A stretch of 64,000 nucleotides of DNA from assembly GCF_004361735.1 (NCBI RefSeq), contig NZ_SNVV01000001.1, forward strand, positions 186,001-250,000, given 5' to 3'. This stretch comes from Azoarcus indigens. Its GTDB lineage: Bacteria > Pseudomonadota > Gammaproteobacteria > Burkholderiales > Rhodocyclaceae. The notes beneath the pieces were generated by a model that worked only from the letters and a program-made list of their open reading frames with translations, did not search any database and was not told where the DNA came from. The translations under genes and the position numbers were made by a program. This document shows, in pieces, positions 8,689 through 17,040 of the stretch; the stretch's first letter is position 1; each line of letters starts with the position of its first letter.

Positions 8689-9881
8689 GCCGCCTCCGCC
8701 ACCGCGTCCAGCGCCGCGGCCGCTTCCGGCAGGATCACCGCGTCGCCCGGCGCCAGCGTCACATGGGCTTCGTGCCAGCCTGGCGGGTGATGCAGGTCGC
8801 CACGGCCATCCCAGGCGGCCAGCGGCAGGCTGGCGAGCAAGCGCTGGCCTTCCACCGTCACCTCCGCCTGGAAGCGCTCGCCCAGGTAGGCGATGGCGCC
8901 GGCGCGGGCGGCGAAGGCATTGGCCGCGCCCTGCGCCGCCACGCCGGCTTCCAGCCGCAGGTTGGCGCTGCGGAAGGCGAGCAGGCCGCGCTGGCCCACC
9001 GCCAGGGCGGCCGGCGCGCGGCCAACCACCTCGCGGCGCCATCCATCGGGGAGGAAGGAGGCGCGCTCGCCGTCGCGGCGGGTCAAGCGGCCGGGCAGCA
9101 GGTTGTCGAAGCCGACGAACTCGGCGACGAAGCGGGTGGCCGGCGACAGGAAGATCTCGGTGGGCGTGCCCAGCTGCTCCAGCCGGCCCAGGCGCATCAC
9201 CGCCACCCGGTCGGCCAGCGCCAGCGCCTCCGCCTGGTCGTGGGTAACGTAGATGGAGGTGCCGCCGGCCTCCTCGTGCACCCGCCGCAGGTCCTGCCGC
9301 AGGCGCTGGCGCAGCTGGGCATCCAGGTTGGACAGCGGCTCGTCGAACAGCAGCAGGCTGGGCCGCGCCACCACCGCCCGCGCCAGCGCCACCCGCTGCT
9401 GCTGGCCGCCGGAAAGCTCGGCCGGGCCGCGGCCCTCCAGCCCGTCCAGGCCGACCAGCTCCAGCGCCGCGCCCACCTCGCGCGCCAGCTGCTCGCGCGA
9501 CAGGCCCTTGCGCCGGTGGCGCAGCGGATAGGCGACGTTGTCGAACACACTCATGTGCGGCCACAGCGCATAGCTCTGGAACACCATGCCGATGGCGCGC
9601 TTCTCCGGCGGCACGAACAAGCCCGCCGCCGGATCGGCGACCACGCCGCCGCCCAGCGCGATGCGGCCGGCGGAGGGTTCCTCCAGCCCGGCGATGCAGC
9701 GCAGCGTGGTCGTCTTGCCGCAGCCGCTGGGGCCGAGCAGGACGAAGAATTCGCCGTCGCGTATCTCCAGGTCCAGGCCGTCGATGGCGCCGCGCTTGGG
9801 CGCGGTGGTGACCCGCTTGCCGGCGGCGAAATACTTGCGCAGGCCCTGCAGGCTCACGCCACTGCCATTGCTTGCTGTCAC
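8685..9881 (-). CDS. ABC importer ATP-binding protein (FbpC/PotA type)
   Basis: A 398-residue ATPase with Walker A GPSGCGKT (about residues 53-60), Q-loop, signature LSGGQQQR (about 155), Walker [13 protein letters not shown] (about 175), and the H-loop histidine in [10 protein letters not shown]-terminal TOBE-type regulatory domain occupies about 260-390. The start codon is GTG at 9881 with AGGAG upstream. It energises the permease encoded just before it and is coupled to the binding-protein gene after it. Confidence 0.92.
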   Translation of the reverse strand: MTASNGSGVSLQGLRKYFAAGKRVTTAPKRGAIDGLDLEIRDGEFFVLLGPSGCGKTTTLRCIAGLEEPSAGRIALGGGVVADPAAGLFVPPEKRAIGMVFQSYALWPHMSVFDNVAYPLRHRRKGLSREQLAREVGAALELVGLDGLEGRGPAELSGGQQQRVALARAVVARPSLLLFDEPLSNLDAQLRQRLRQDLRRVHEEAGGTSIYVTHDQAEALALADRVAVMRLGRLEQLGTPTEIFLSPATRFVAEFVGFDNLLPGRLTRRDGERASFLPDGWRREVVGRAPAALAVGQRGLLAFRSANLRLEAGVAAQGAANAFAARAGAIAYLGERFQAEVTVEGQRLLASLPLAAWDGRGDLHHPPGWHEAHVTLAPGDAVILPEAAAALDAVAEAA

Positions 9882-9935
9882 TTCTCGGATGCTCCTGTGG
9901 GAAATCGGGGAATCGGGGTGTTCATCGGCATGGCC

Positions 9936-11744
9936 TCAGGCGGAAGCCGCCGCCGGGCGGGAAAGCGGCGCGCCGCTGCCGCCGGCAAGCACGCCCAGCA
10001 GGCGGCGACGGCGCTGGCTGCGCACCACCACCCAGGCGCGGTAGCCGGCCCAAGCGATGCCCCAGATGGCCGCCTTGGCCAGCAGCAGGATCACCAGCAG
10101 CGCCGAGGCGGCGGAAAAGTCGCCGGAGGAATACAGGCTGTACACCACCGAGGAGATCGGGTTCAGCCCCGGCGCGCGCAGCAGCAGCGGCACCTCCAGG
10201 TTGCCGGAGACGATGATGGCGGCCATGAACCAGCCAGCGAGGAAGCTGGGCGCGATCAGCCGCAGCACCACGTCGATGGCGGCGCGGAACGGCGAGGCGC
10301 CGGCGATGCGGGCGGCCTCCTGCAGTTCCGGCGACAGCTGCGCCACCGAGGCGTTGGCCACCTGGATGGCGAAGGGGGTGACCACCACCACCAGCGCCAG
10401 GGTGACCAGCCAGAAGCTGCCGTAGAGCTGCTTCAGCCCCGGCACGCTCACCACCGCCCAGGACACCGCCAGCGCGGTCACCACGCCCGGCATGGCCAGC
10501 GGAATCAGGCTGACGAAGCGCAGCAGCGCCGCCCGCCGCGGCGGCAGCGCCCGCGCCAGCAGCGCCACCGACACCGCCAGCGCCATCGCCGCGAAGCCGG
10601 ACAGCAGCGCCACCGCGAAGGTGGTCTGGATGGCGTCCACCACCCGCGGCAGCGCCAGGATGTTGCGGTAGTGCTGCAGCGAATAGCCTTCGTAGATGCC
10701 AGGGAAAGGCTGGAAGGAGGAGAACACCACCGAGCCTGTCGGCAGGATGGCCGCCAGCAGGAGGTAGAGCCCCACCAGCGCCGCCAGCGGCCAGCGCGCG
10801 CGGCCCAGGCGGATGCGGCGGCGGCCGCCGCTCTTGCCGGCCACGGTGACGAAGCTGCGGCGCCCCAGCAGGCGCGACTGCAGGATGCACAGCAGCGCCA
10901 CCACCGCCAGCAGGGCGATGGAAAGCACGCTGGCGCGGGCGTAGTCCGGCGGTGCGGCGCCGTTGATGAAGCTCATGATGCGGGTGGCGACGACGTCGAT
11001 GTCCTGCGGCCAGCCCAGGATCAGCACCATGTCGAAGGCCTGCAGGCCGGCCACCACGCCGAGCAGGATGGCGCCGGTGATGGCCGGCGTCAGCGTCGGC
11101 AGGTCGATGCGGAGGAAGGTGCCGAACTGGCCGACGCCGGAGACCAGCGAGGCGTCGTTGTGGCTGGGATCCAGCGCGCGGAAGGGGCCGATGAGGAAGA
11201 GATAGATCACCGAGGCCTTCTTCAGCACCATCACGGTGATCAGGCCGGTCCAGGTCTCGACGTCGAACCAGGCGGCGCCGGCGCCGAACAGGGTCTGCAG
11301 CAGCTTGTTGGCCGAGCCGGTGTAGGCGTTGCCCAGCATGGCGTAGCCCAGGGCATAGAACAGCGCCGGGGTGGCGAACATCAGCATCAGGCAGGGGGTG
11401 ACGCCGCGCCGCAGCGGCAGGTCGGTGCGCTCGGAGAGAAAGGCCAGGCCCGCGGCGATCAGGGTGGCGGCCAGGGTGCTCACCAGCGACAGCACCAGCG
11501 AGTTGCCCATCGCCCGGCCGGTACCCGGGCTGTCGAAGGTGCCGGTCCACGCGGCCAGCGTCCACGCCCCGTCGAAGCCGGGCGCGGCGGAACGGAAGGA
11601 ACCGGCCACCAGCATCAGCACCGGCCACACCAGGATGAAGAACAGCGCCGCATACAGCGCCAGCCGGGCCAGCGGCCAGCGCCGCCGCGGGCGGAAGTTG
11701 GAAGGCGGCAGGCGCAGCGCGCCGGCCGGGGTATCTACTGACAT
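9936..11744 (-). CDS. ABC importer permease, double-domain FbpB type
   Basis: A protein of about 602 residues holding two copies of the binding-protein-dependent permease domain, roughly residues 20-290 and 310-590, with about twelve hydrophobic segments. Such fused permeases are usual for ferric-iron and related family-1 importers. The ATG at 11744 is preferred over 11780 because the N-terminal cytoplasmic segment then has normal length; the upstream ribosome site is weak. It is followed by the ATPase gene 54 bases later. Confidence 0.88.
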   Translation of the reverse strand: MSVDTPAGALRLPPSNFRPRRRWPLARLALYAALFFILVWPVLMLVAGSFRSAAPGFDGAWTLAAWTGTFDSPGTGRAMGNSLVLSLVSTLAATLIAAGLAFLSERTDLPLRRGVTPCLMLMFATPALFYALGYAMLGNAYTGSANKLLQTLFGAGAAWFDVETWTGLITVMVLKKASVIYLFLIGPFRALDPSHNDASLVSGVGQFGTFLRIDLPTLTPAITGAILLGVVAGLQAFDMVLILGWPQDIDVVATRIMSFINGAAPPDYARASVLSIALLAVVALLCILQSRLLGRRSFVTVAGKSGGRRRIRLGRARWPLAALVGLYLLLAAILPTGSVVFSSFQPFPGIYEGYSLQHYRNILALPRVVDAIQTTFAVALLSGFAAMALAVSVALLARALPPRRAALLRFVSLIPLAMPGVVTALAVSWAVVSVPGLKQLYGSFWLVTLALVVVVTPFAIQVANASVAQLSPELQEAARIAGASPFRAAIDVVLRLIAPSFLAGWFMAAIIVSGNLEVPLLLRAPGLNPISSVVYSLYSSGDFSAASALLVILLLAKAAIWGIAWAGYRAWVVVRSQRRRRLLGVLAGGSGAPLSRPAAASA

Positions 11745-11791
11745 GGGTTCCAGCCTTGATGCTGTTCGGATGAATTGCATGTGCGGCCCTT

Positions 11792-11827
11792 GCCGCCATT
11801 GCCGCCATTACGGCCATTACGGCCATT
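11792..11827. repeat. Four 9-bp tandem repeats
   Basis: Four direct units (GCCGCCATT twice, then ACGGCCATT twice) lie between the permease gene and the TonB receptor gene. They are of simple-sequence type and could vary in number. No promoter was recognised in them. Confidence 0.7.
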
Positions 11828-11894
11828 ACGGCCCGCCCTCCCCCGCGCGGGAGAGCGGCGGGCCGGGGCCGCAGCGCGGGCGATGCCGCCCGCA

Positions 11895-14384
11895 TCAGAA
11901 GATGAAGTTGGCCCCCGCATACACGAAGCGGCCGGACGCCCCGTTCGGTGCGATGAAGGAGTACGGGTTGATGCCGCTGGCGCGGTTGGTGGTGTCGTAC
12001 TTGTCCGGGTACTTGTTGAACAGGTTCTGCGCGCCCAGCTCCAGCCGCAGGTTGCTGGTGATGCGGTAGCCGAGGTTGAGGTCCACATACCATTCCGGCG
12101 AGAAGGTCTGGTCGTGGTTGCCGTTCACCGCGCCGGCGGCGGCGTTGTAGGTGTATTCGCCGTAGCGCGTCACCGTGGTGTCCACCGTCCAGTCGCGGTA
12201 GGTGTAGCGGCCGCCCAGCACCAGCTTGTTCTTGGGCACGCCGTCCTCGATGTCGCGCACGCGGTAGTCGTTCACCACCGTCACCGTGGTGCCGTTCACC
12301 GTCACCGTGTCCTTCACGTTGCTGGCCTTGGTGCGCAGGAAGCTGAGGCCGAGGCTGAGGTCCAGCACGCCGGCGCCATCGAAGCGCAGCTTCTTGCGGC
12401 CGACGAAGTCGATGCCTTTGGTGGTGGTGTCCCAGCCGTTGAAGTAGTAGCTGGCCTGGGTGTAGCCGTTCAGGCCGATGCCGTTGAAGGCGCTGGTGAC
12501 GCCGGCGCCGCGCAGGGCGTCGGTGATGATCACCTGGTCCTTGATCTTCAGGTAGTAGGCATCCACCGTCAGCGAGGTGGTGGAATCCGGCGTGAACACG
12601 AAGCCGAGGGAGACGCTGTCGGACTTTTCCGGGTCCAGCGACTTGGCGCCGAACACCGCCGCCAGCGGATCGTCCGGCCGGAACTGGCGGGTGCGGCCGG
12701 GTTCGGCGAGGCCCAGGCCGGTGTTGGTCCAGTTGCTGGTGAAGGCGGTGGTCTGGGTGCCGAGCTGGCCCAGGCTGGGGGCGTGGAAGCCGGTGCTGAC
12801 GGTGCCGCGGAAGGCCAGCGCCTTGTTCACCTCGTAGCGGCCGGAAACCTTGCCGTTCACCGTATCGCCGAAGTCGGAATAGTCCTCGTAGCGGCCGGTG
12901 ACGCCGATCTGGAGTTTCTCGGTGATGTCGGTTTCGAAGCCGAGGTAGGCGCCCTTGACGTTGCGGTCCACCGTGCCGCCGTCGATCGGCATCAGGCCGG
13001 CGGAGCTGGAGGCGGTCACCGGGATGCCGTTGCTGGAGTTGGAGAGGCCGCCGTTGGTGTAGGAGGCTTCGTCGCCGAAGGAGTCTATGCCCCAGGTTTC
13101 GCGCCGCGTCAGCAGGCCGGCGTTGATCAGGATGGGCGCCGGCGCCCAGCTGGGGCTGATGCTGCGCACGTAGTCCGCCGTCACGCTGGTCTGGGTGGAG
13201 CGCCAGCCGCCCATGTCGAAGGTGGTCGGGCTGGCCGCGCCCCAGCTCGGGTTGGTGGTGTCCAGGCCCTTGATCCAGGTGACGTTCTCGCCCCAGCTCA
13301 CGCCGATGTCCAGCTTGCCGGTGGCTTCCTCGCCGAAGCGGTAGCCGAGCACGCCGGCCCAGTCGGTGGAGTAGTAGTTGCGCCGCGGCTGGTAGCCGTT
13401 GGGGTAGATGGCGAGGTTGTTGGAGGTGTTGTCGCGGATGAGGTCGCCGGGCAGCCCGGTGCCGATGACGAGGCGCTCCGGGTTCACATAGTTGCCGGTG
13501 CGCTTGTCGGCGTAGTTCACCCAGGCGTAGGCGGTGCCATCGCCCAGCTTCAGCTCGGAGTTGGCGAGGAAGCTGAAGTTTTCCCGCGAGGCCTGGCCCC
13601 AGTGGCCGTAGTCCTTGTCATAGGTCTGGTTGCGGGCATCGCCTGTGGGGAAGAGCTGACGCCAGTCGTCCTCGGCGCGGTCCACCTGGCCGCTCTTGAG
13701 GTAGTCGAAGCTGAGGTTGACGAAGCCGGCGTCCTGGCCGAGCTGGAAGCCCTTCCAGCCATTCACCGCATGGGTTTCGCCGCCGCCGTCGGTGTAGCCG
13801 CCGTAGCGCACGTTCACCGCGCCGCCCTCGGCGGCATCGTTCAGCACGATGTTGATGACGCCGGCAATGGCGTCGGAGCCGTACTGGGCGGCGGCGCCAT
13901 CGCGCAGCACTTCGACGCGGGCGATGGCGCTGATGGGGATGGTGTTCACATCCACCACGTTGTTCGCCGGCCACGGGTCGGTGCCCTGCAGCAGCGCCTG
14001 GGTGTGGCGGCGCTTGCCGTTCACCAGCACCAGCGTATAGGCCGGGCTGACGCCGCGCAGCGAGGCGGAGCGGGTGGCCTGGCCCTTCACCGCGTTCTGG
14101 CCCTGGGAGAAGTTGAACGAGGGGTGCAGCTTGCTCAGGGCCTGGTTCAGCGTTACCGCGCCGGTTTCTTCCAGCTCGCGGGCGCTGATCACTTCCACCG
14201 GGGCCGAGCTCTTCAGCGTGGTCTGGTCCTGGCGGGAGGAGCCCAGCACCACCACCGCATCCAGCCGGGCGGAATCCTCGCCACCGGCCTCGGCCGCCCG
14301 CGGCACCTGCTGCGCATGGGCCGCCGGGATCATGGCGCTGCAAAATGCCGCAATCGCGGTCAGCGCAAACTTTTGCATATACAT
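11895..14384 (-). CDS. TonB-dependent outer-membrane receptor 1
   Basis: An 829-residue receptor. It has a signal peptide (cleavage near AHA-QQ, about residue 24), a plug domain (LDAVVVLGSSR through the LRGVSPAYTLVLVNGKRRH and VEVLRDGAAAQYGSDAIAGVINIVL motifs, about 40-170), and a long beta-barrel ending in the C-terminal phenylalanine expected for outer-membrane insertion. No FecA-type signalling extension is present. A strong sigma-54 promoter and an enhancer-like dyad precede it. It heads a minus-strand cluster with an ABC importer, amidohydrolase and nitroreductase, so it probably brings their substrate across the outer membrane. Confidence 0.93.
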   Translation of the reverse strand: MYMQKFALTAIAAFCSAMIPAAHAQQVPRAAEAGGEDSARLDAVVVLGSSRQDQTTLKSSAPVEVISARELEETGAVTLNQALSKLHPSFNFSQGQNAVKGQATRSASLRGVSPAYTLVLVNGKRRHTQALLQGTDPWPANNVVDVNTIPISAIARVEVLRDGAAAQYGSDAIAGVINIVLNDAAEGGAVNVRYGGYTDGGGETHAVNGWKGFQLGQDAGFVNLSFDYLKSGQVDRAEDDWRQLFPTGDARNQTYDKDYGHWGQASRENFSFLANSELKLGDGTAYAWVNYADKRTGNYVNPERLVIGTGLPGDLIRDNTSNNLAIYPNGYQPRRNYYSTDWAGVLGYRFGEEATGKLDIGVSWGENVTWIKGLDTTNPSWGAASPTTFDMGGWRSTQTSVTADYVRSISPSWAPAPILINAGLLTRRETWGIDSFGDEASYTNGGLSNSSNGIPVTASSSAGLMPIDGGTVDRNVKGAYLGFETDITEKLQIGVTGRYEDYSDFGDTVNGKVSGRYEVNKALAFRGTVSTGFHAPSLGQLGTQTTAFTSNWTNTGLGLAEPGRTRQFRPDDPLAAVFGAKSLDPEKSDSVSLGFVFTPDSTTSLTVDAYYLKIKDQVIITDALRGAGVTSAFNGIGLNGYTQASYYFNGWDTTTKGIDFVGRKKLRFDGAGVLDLSLGLSFLRTKASNVKDTVTVNGTTVTVVNDYRVRDIEDGVPKNKLVLGGRYTYRDWTVDTTVTRYGEYTYNAAAGAVNGNHDQTFSPEWYVDLNLGYRITSNLRLELGAQNLFNKYPDKYDTTNRASGINPYSFIAPNGASGRFVYAGANFIF

Positions 14385-14502
14385 CCTTTGTCTGATTGGT
14401 TTTCCTGCCTGCGGAAGCGGCGGACCTCCAGTCCGCCCGCACGCCGGGTGAGGCGCCGCTCTATCCAGATAGTCATAGATACGGGAACGCGGGGAGGCTC
14501 TT

Positions 14503-14519
14503 AGCGGAAACCGTGCCAG
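14503..14519 (-). promoter_or_regulatory. Sigma-54 promoter of TonB receptor 1
   Basis: Minus-strand CTGGCACGGTTTCCGCT keeps GG-N10-GC and matches 10 of 12 defined consensus positions, including a perfect -24 block. The predicted start is about 14492, 108 bases before the ATG. Confidence 0.8.
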
Positions 14520-14579
14520 GAAATAATCTCTTTTATTTCAGCATGTTGAAGAGACGATACTGAGCCGCGGCCAGCAAAG

Positions 14580-14597
14580 CTGCTGCCTGCGCAACTG
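14580..14597. promoter_or_regulatory. Candidate sigma-54 activator site (enhancer)
   Basis: The dyad CTGCTG-CCTGCG-CAACTG is centred about 97 bp upstream of the predicted start of the TonB receptor message. It shares the CTGYTG-N6-CARCAG pattern found before the other sigma-54 promoters, with one mismatch. Confidence 0.55.
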
Positions 14598-14720
14598 GGC
14601 TGCTGGGAATGGGTCAGGCGCTGCCGGCGGGCACCGCCTTGCTGGGTGGAAGCGGCGGCTTGCGGACAGGCGCACCCGCCGGGCGGCGACGCTGAGTACG
14701 CACCGCCCCGCTGACGCGTC

Positions 14721-14813
14721 AGCCGCCCCGGCCGATGTCCCGCTCCGACCCATGCTCCGACCCATGCCCCGACCTATTCCCCGCCCGGCCCATGCCCCGC
14801 CCTATTCCCCCGC
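14721..14813. repeat. Degenerate CCGACCCATGC repeats
   Basis: Several imperfect copies of a roughly 12-base pyrimidine-rich unit (CCGACCCATGC, CCGACCTATTC and similar) fill the space after the flavoprotein gene end. No gene or clear terminator is seen in them. Confidence 0.5.
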
Positions 14814-16436
14814 TCAGGCCGGCAGCGCCTCGCGCCGCGCGATGCGGATTTCATCCACGCCGCTCAGCACCAGGTGATGGCGCTGCGCCGGATCTTCCTC
14901 GGGGAAATCGCTGCGCCGGTGCAGGCCACGGCTCTCGGTGCGGGCGAGCGCGGCGCGGTAGATCCAGCGCGCCGAGGCCGCCAGCGCGGCCGCCTCGCGT
15001 GCCTTCAGCAGTTCGCGCGGGCCGGCGGCGGACAGCTCCGCGCGGGCCGCGGTCCACAGCGCATCCAGGCGGCCGAGCGAGGCGGTCAGCTGCTTGCCGT
15101 CGCGGAAGAAGTTCTTCTCCAGCGGCAGGATCTCCTCCTGCACCCGGGCGATGGTCTCGCGGCCGCCGGGGCCTTTGCCGGCGCCAGTGGCGCCGCCGCC
15201 CGGCCGCAGCCCGCAGGCGCCCGCGCCCTTCACCTGCCGCGCATGCGCGCCCTTGCCCAGCGCGCGGGCAAAGGCGGCGGCGCCCTGCCCCGCCCACTCG
15301 CCGGAGGCCACGCACCAGGCCACCGCCGGGCCGGCGCCGCTGAGGAAGGCGCCGGTGAGGCGGCAGCGGTCGGTGACGTCGCCGGCGGCGTACAGGCCGG
15401 GCACGCCGGTGGCGCAGCCCTCATCCACCAGCAGGCCGCCGGCGGCGCGCACCGTGCCTTCGTAGGTGAGCTTCACCGGCCAGCGCTGGCGGAAGGGATC
15501 GACGCCGCGGCGGCTGAAGTACTGGTAGAAGTTGGGGCTCTGGCGGCGGTGGGTGTCGTGCTGCTCCGGCGCCGCCTTGTCCAGCACCACCCAGGCCTTG
15601 CCACCGGACAGCAGGGTGCGGGCGACGTTGGGCACCGCGAACCAGGACGGCAGCGGGTCCAGCCGCGCGCCGGCGTCGTCGTAGATGTGGCCGCTGAAGT
15701 ACATGCCGCCCTTGGTGCAGCTGCCCTCCGCCGGGGTGAGGCCGTAGTGGCCGGAGAACTCCATGCCCTGCAGGCGGGCGCCGGCCTCGGCGCCCATCAG
15801 GTAGCCGTCGCCGGTGAGGCCGTTGGTGCCCTGGGCGCCGGAAAGGAAGGCGTTGCCGCCGGTGGCCAGCACCACCGCGCCGGCGCGCACCCGCCAGGCC
15901 TCGCCGCTCTTGCGCTGGATGCCGGCGGCGCCGGCCACCGCGCCGTCGGCGGTCTGCAGCAGCTCCAGCGCCGGGCTGTGGTCCAGGATCTTCACCTTGG
16001 CCGCCAGCAGCTGGCGGCGCAGGAAGGCCATGCTGTCCGGCCCGGGGAAGGCGCCCAGGCGGGCGCTGGCGAAGCCGGCCGCGCGCAGTTCGGTGAAGCT
16101 GCGGTAGCTCTGGTCGTACACCCGCTCCACGTAGCCGAGGTCGTCCAGCCCGCGGGATTCCTGGTGCCGCACGCCGATCACGCCCTCGCGCTGGGCCGGG
16201 TCGTCCGGCAGCGCGTAGTAGCCGCCGACGCTGGCGGCGGCGACAACGCCGGCGGTGCCCATCCAGCCCTTCTCCGCCAGCACCACCCGGGCACCGGCGC
16301 GGGCCGCGGCCAGCGCCGCCCAGGCACCGGCCAGGCTGCCGCCTATGACCAGCACGTCCGCCTTGTGGTCGATCTCGTAGTCGCCGGCGGCGATGCGGCG
16401 GCCGCTGTCCGTCGTCACTTCGGTATAGGTACTCAT
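14814..16436 (-). CDS. FAD-dependent oxidoreductase, AprA-like (copy 2)
   Basis: A 540-residue paralogue of the other three flavoproteins here. The FAD fingerprint at residues 32-37 is GGSLAG: the third glycine of the usual GxGxxG is serine. The rest is conserved (AEKGWMGTAGVVAAA, LATGGNAF, LYAAGDVTDRCRLTGAFLSG, ARWIYRAALARTESRGLHRR). It is most similar to copy 3. It starts nine bases after the ferredoxin gene, so here the ferredoxin comes first, as in copy 3. It is cytoplasmic and presumably reduced or oxidised through that ferredoxin. Confidence 0.85.
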   Translation of the reverse strand: MSTYTEVTTDSGRRIAAGDYEIDHKADVLVIGGSLAGAWAALAAARAGARVVLAEKGWMGTAGVVAAASVGGYYALPDDPAQREGVIGVRHQESRGLDDLGYVERVYDQSYRSFTELRAAGFASARLGAFPGPDSMAFLRRQLLAAKVKILDHSPALELLQTADGAVAGAAGIQRKSGEAWRVRAGAVVLATGGNAFLSGAQGTNGLTGDGYLMGAEAGARLQGMEFSGHYGLTPAEGSCTKGGMYFSGHIYDDAGARLDPLPSWFAVPNVARTLLSGGKAWVVLDKAAPEQHDTHRRQSPNFYQYFSRRGVDPFRQRWPVKLTYEGTVRAAGGLLVDEGCATGVPGLYAAGDVTDRCRLTGAFLSGAGPAVAWCVASGEWAGQGAAAFARALGKGAHARQVKGAGACGLRPGGGATGAGKGPGGRETIARVQEEILPLEKNFFRDGKQLTASLGRLDALWTAARAELSAAGPRELLKAREAAALAASARWIYRAALARTESRGLHRRSDFPEEDPAQRHHLVLSGVDEIRIARREALPA

Positions 16437-16445
16437 CGCGGCCCC

Positions 16446-16838
16446 TCAGTGACGGTTGATGCCGTTGGCGTAGCTTTCGCTGCGATGCAGATCCTGCGGG
16501 CTGCCGGGGTGGCCGCGCTGTATCGCCGGCGCCGCCCCTGCGCGGGCGTCCAGCTCGCCGGGCTTGCGCTGGTCCCAGCCCAGGGCGCGGCGGAAGGCGC
16601 CGATGCGGCCGTCGGCCAGCAGCTGCGCGGCATCCAGGCCGGGCAGCGGATAGGCTTCCGGCGCCACGTAGAGGGCATCCGGCGCGCAATAGGCCTCGCA
16701 CAGGAAGCAGCTGCAGCAATCCTGCTGGCGGGCGACGTAGGGCAGGCCGTCGCCGTCGGCCTCCAGCACGTCGTTGGGACAGACACGCACGCAGGCAAGG
16801 CAGCGCACGCAGCGCGGCTCGAGTATCAGTTCGATCAC
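16446..16838 (-). CDS. 2x[4Fe-4S] ferredoxin, AprB-like (copy 2)
   Basis: A 130-residue ferredoxin. The two cluster motifs are CVRCLACVRVCP and CCSCFLCEAYCA; the final proline is alanine here but all eight cysteines are present. I set the start at the GTG at 16838, since VIELILEPRC then aligns with the MIEL/MIEY starts of the three sister ferredoxins; the ATG at 16943 lies upstream of the predicted sigma-54 transcription start and cannot be used. The tail contains GAFRRALGWDQRKPGEL, like its paralogues. It forms an operon with the following flavoprotein. Confidence 0.82.
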   Translation of the reverse strand: MIELILEPRCVRCLACVRVCPNDVLEADGDGLPYVARQQDCCSCFLCEAYCAPDALYVAPEAYPLPGLDAAQLLADGRIGAFRRALGWDQRKPGELDARAGAAPAIQRGHPGSPQDLHRSESYANGINRH

Positions 16839-16873
16839 TTCTCGCGGTTCCGGCAGTGGAAAAGCGCGGATTC

Positions 16874-16890
16874 CGCAAGGGGCGTGCCAA
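16874..16890 (-). promoter_or_regulatory. Sigma-54 promoter, ferredoxin/flavoprotein pair 2
   Basis: Minus-strand TTGGCACGCCCCTTGCG is a near-perfect -24/-12 element (11 of 12 defined positions, GG-N10-GC exact). The predicted start is about 16863, 25 bases before the GTG start codon. Confidence 0.88.
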
Positions 16891-16942
16891 AGACCACTCT
16901 CCCAGCAGGGCCGCCTCATGCGCCTGCCAGGGCGGCACGGCA

Positions 16943-16960
16943 CTGCTGCAGACGGGGCAG
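16943..16960. promoter_or_regulatory. Candidate sigma-54 activator site (partly degenerate)
   Basis: CTGCTG-CAGACG-GGGCAG has one perfect half-site and one with two mismatches, with the N6 spacing of the other candidate enhancers. It is centred about 89 bp upstream of the predicted start. Confidence 0.4.
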
Positions 16961-17040
16961 CAATTGCTGCGCGGCGGGCAGCGCTGGCCGTAGAAAAGCA
17001 GCCCCGCCGGCCCCAGTTTCAGGCCAGCTCCAGACCAGCC

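Noticed and set aside
14385..14813. Riboswitch in the leader of TonB receptor 1
   Set aside because: No recognisable aptamer core; the sigma-54 promoter and the enhancer dyad explain the conserved-looking parts.
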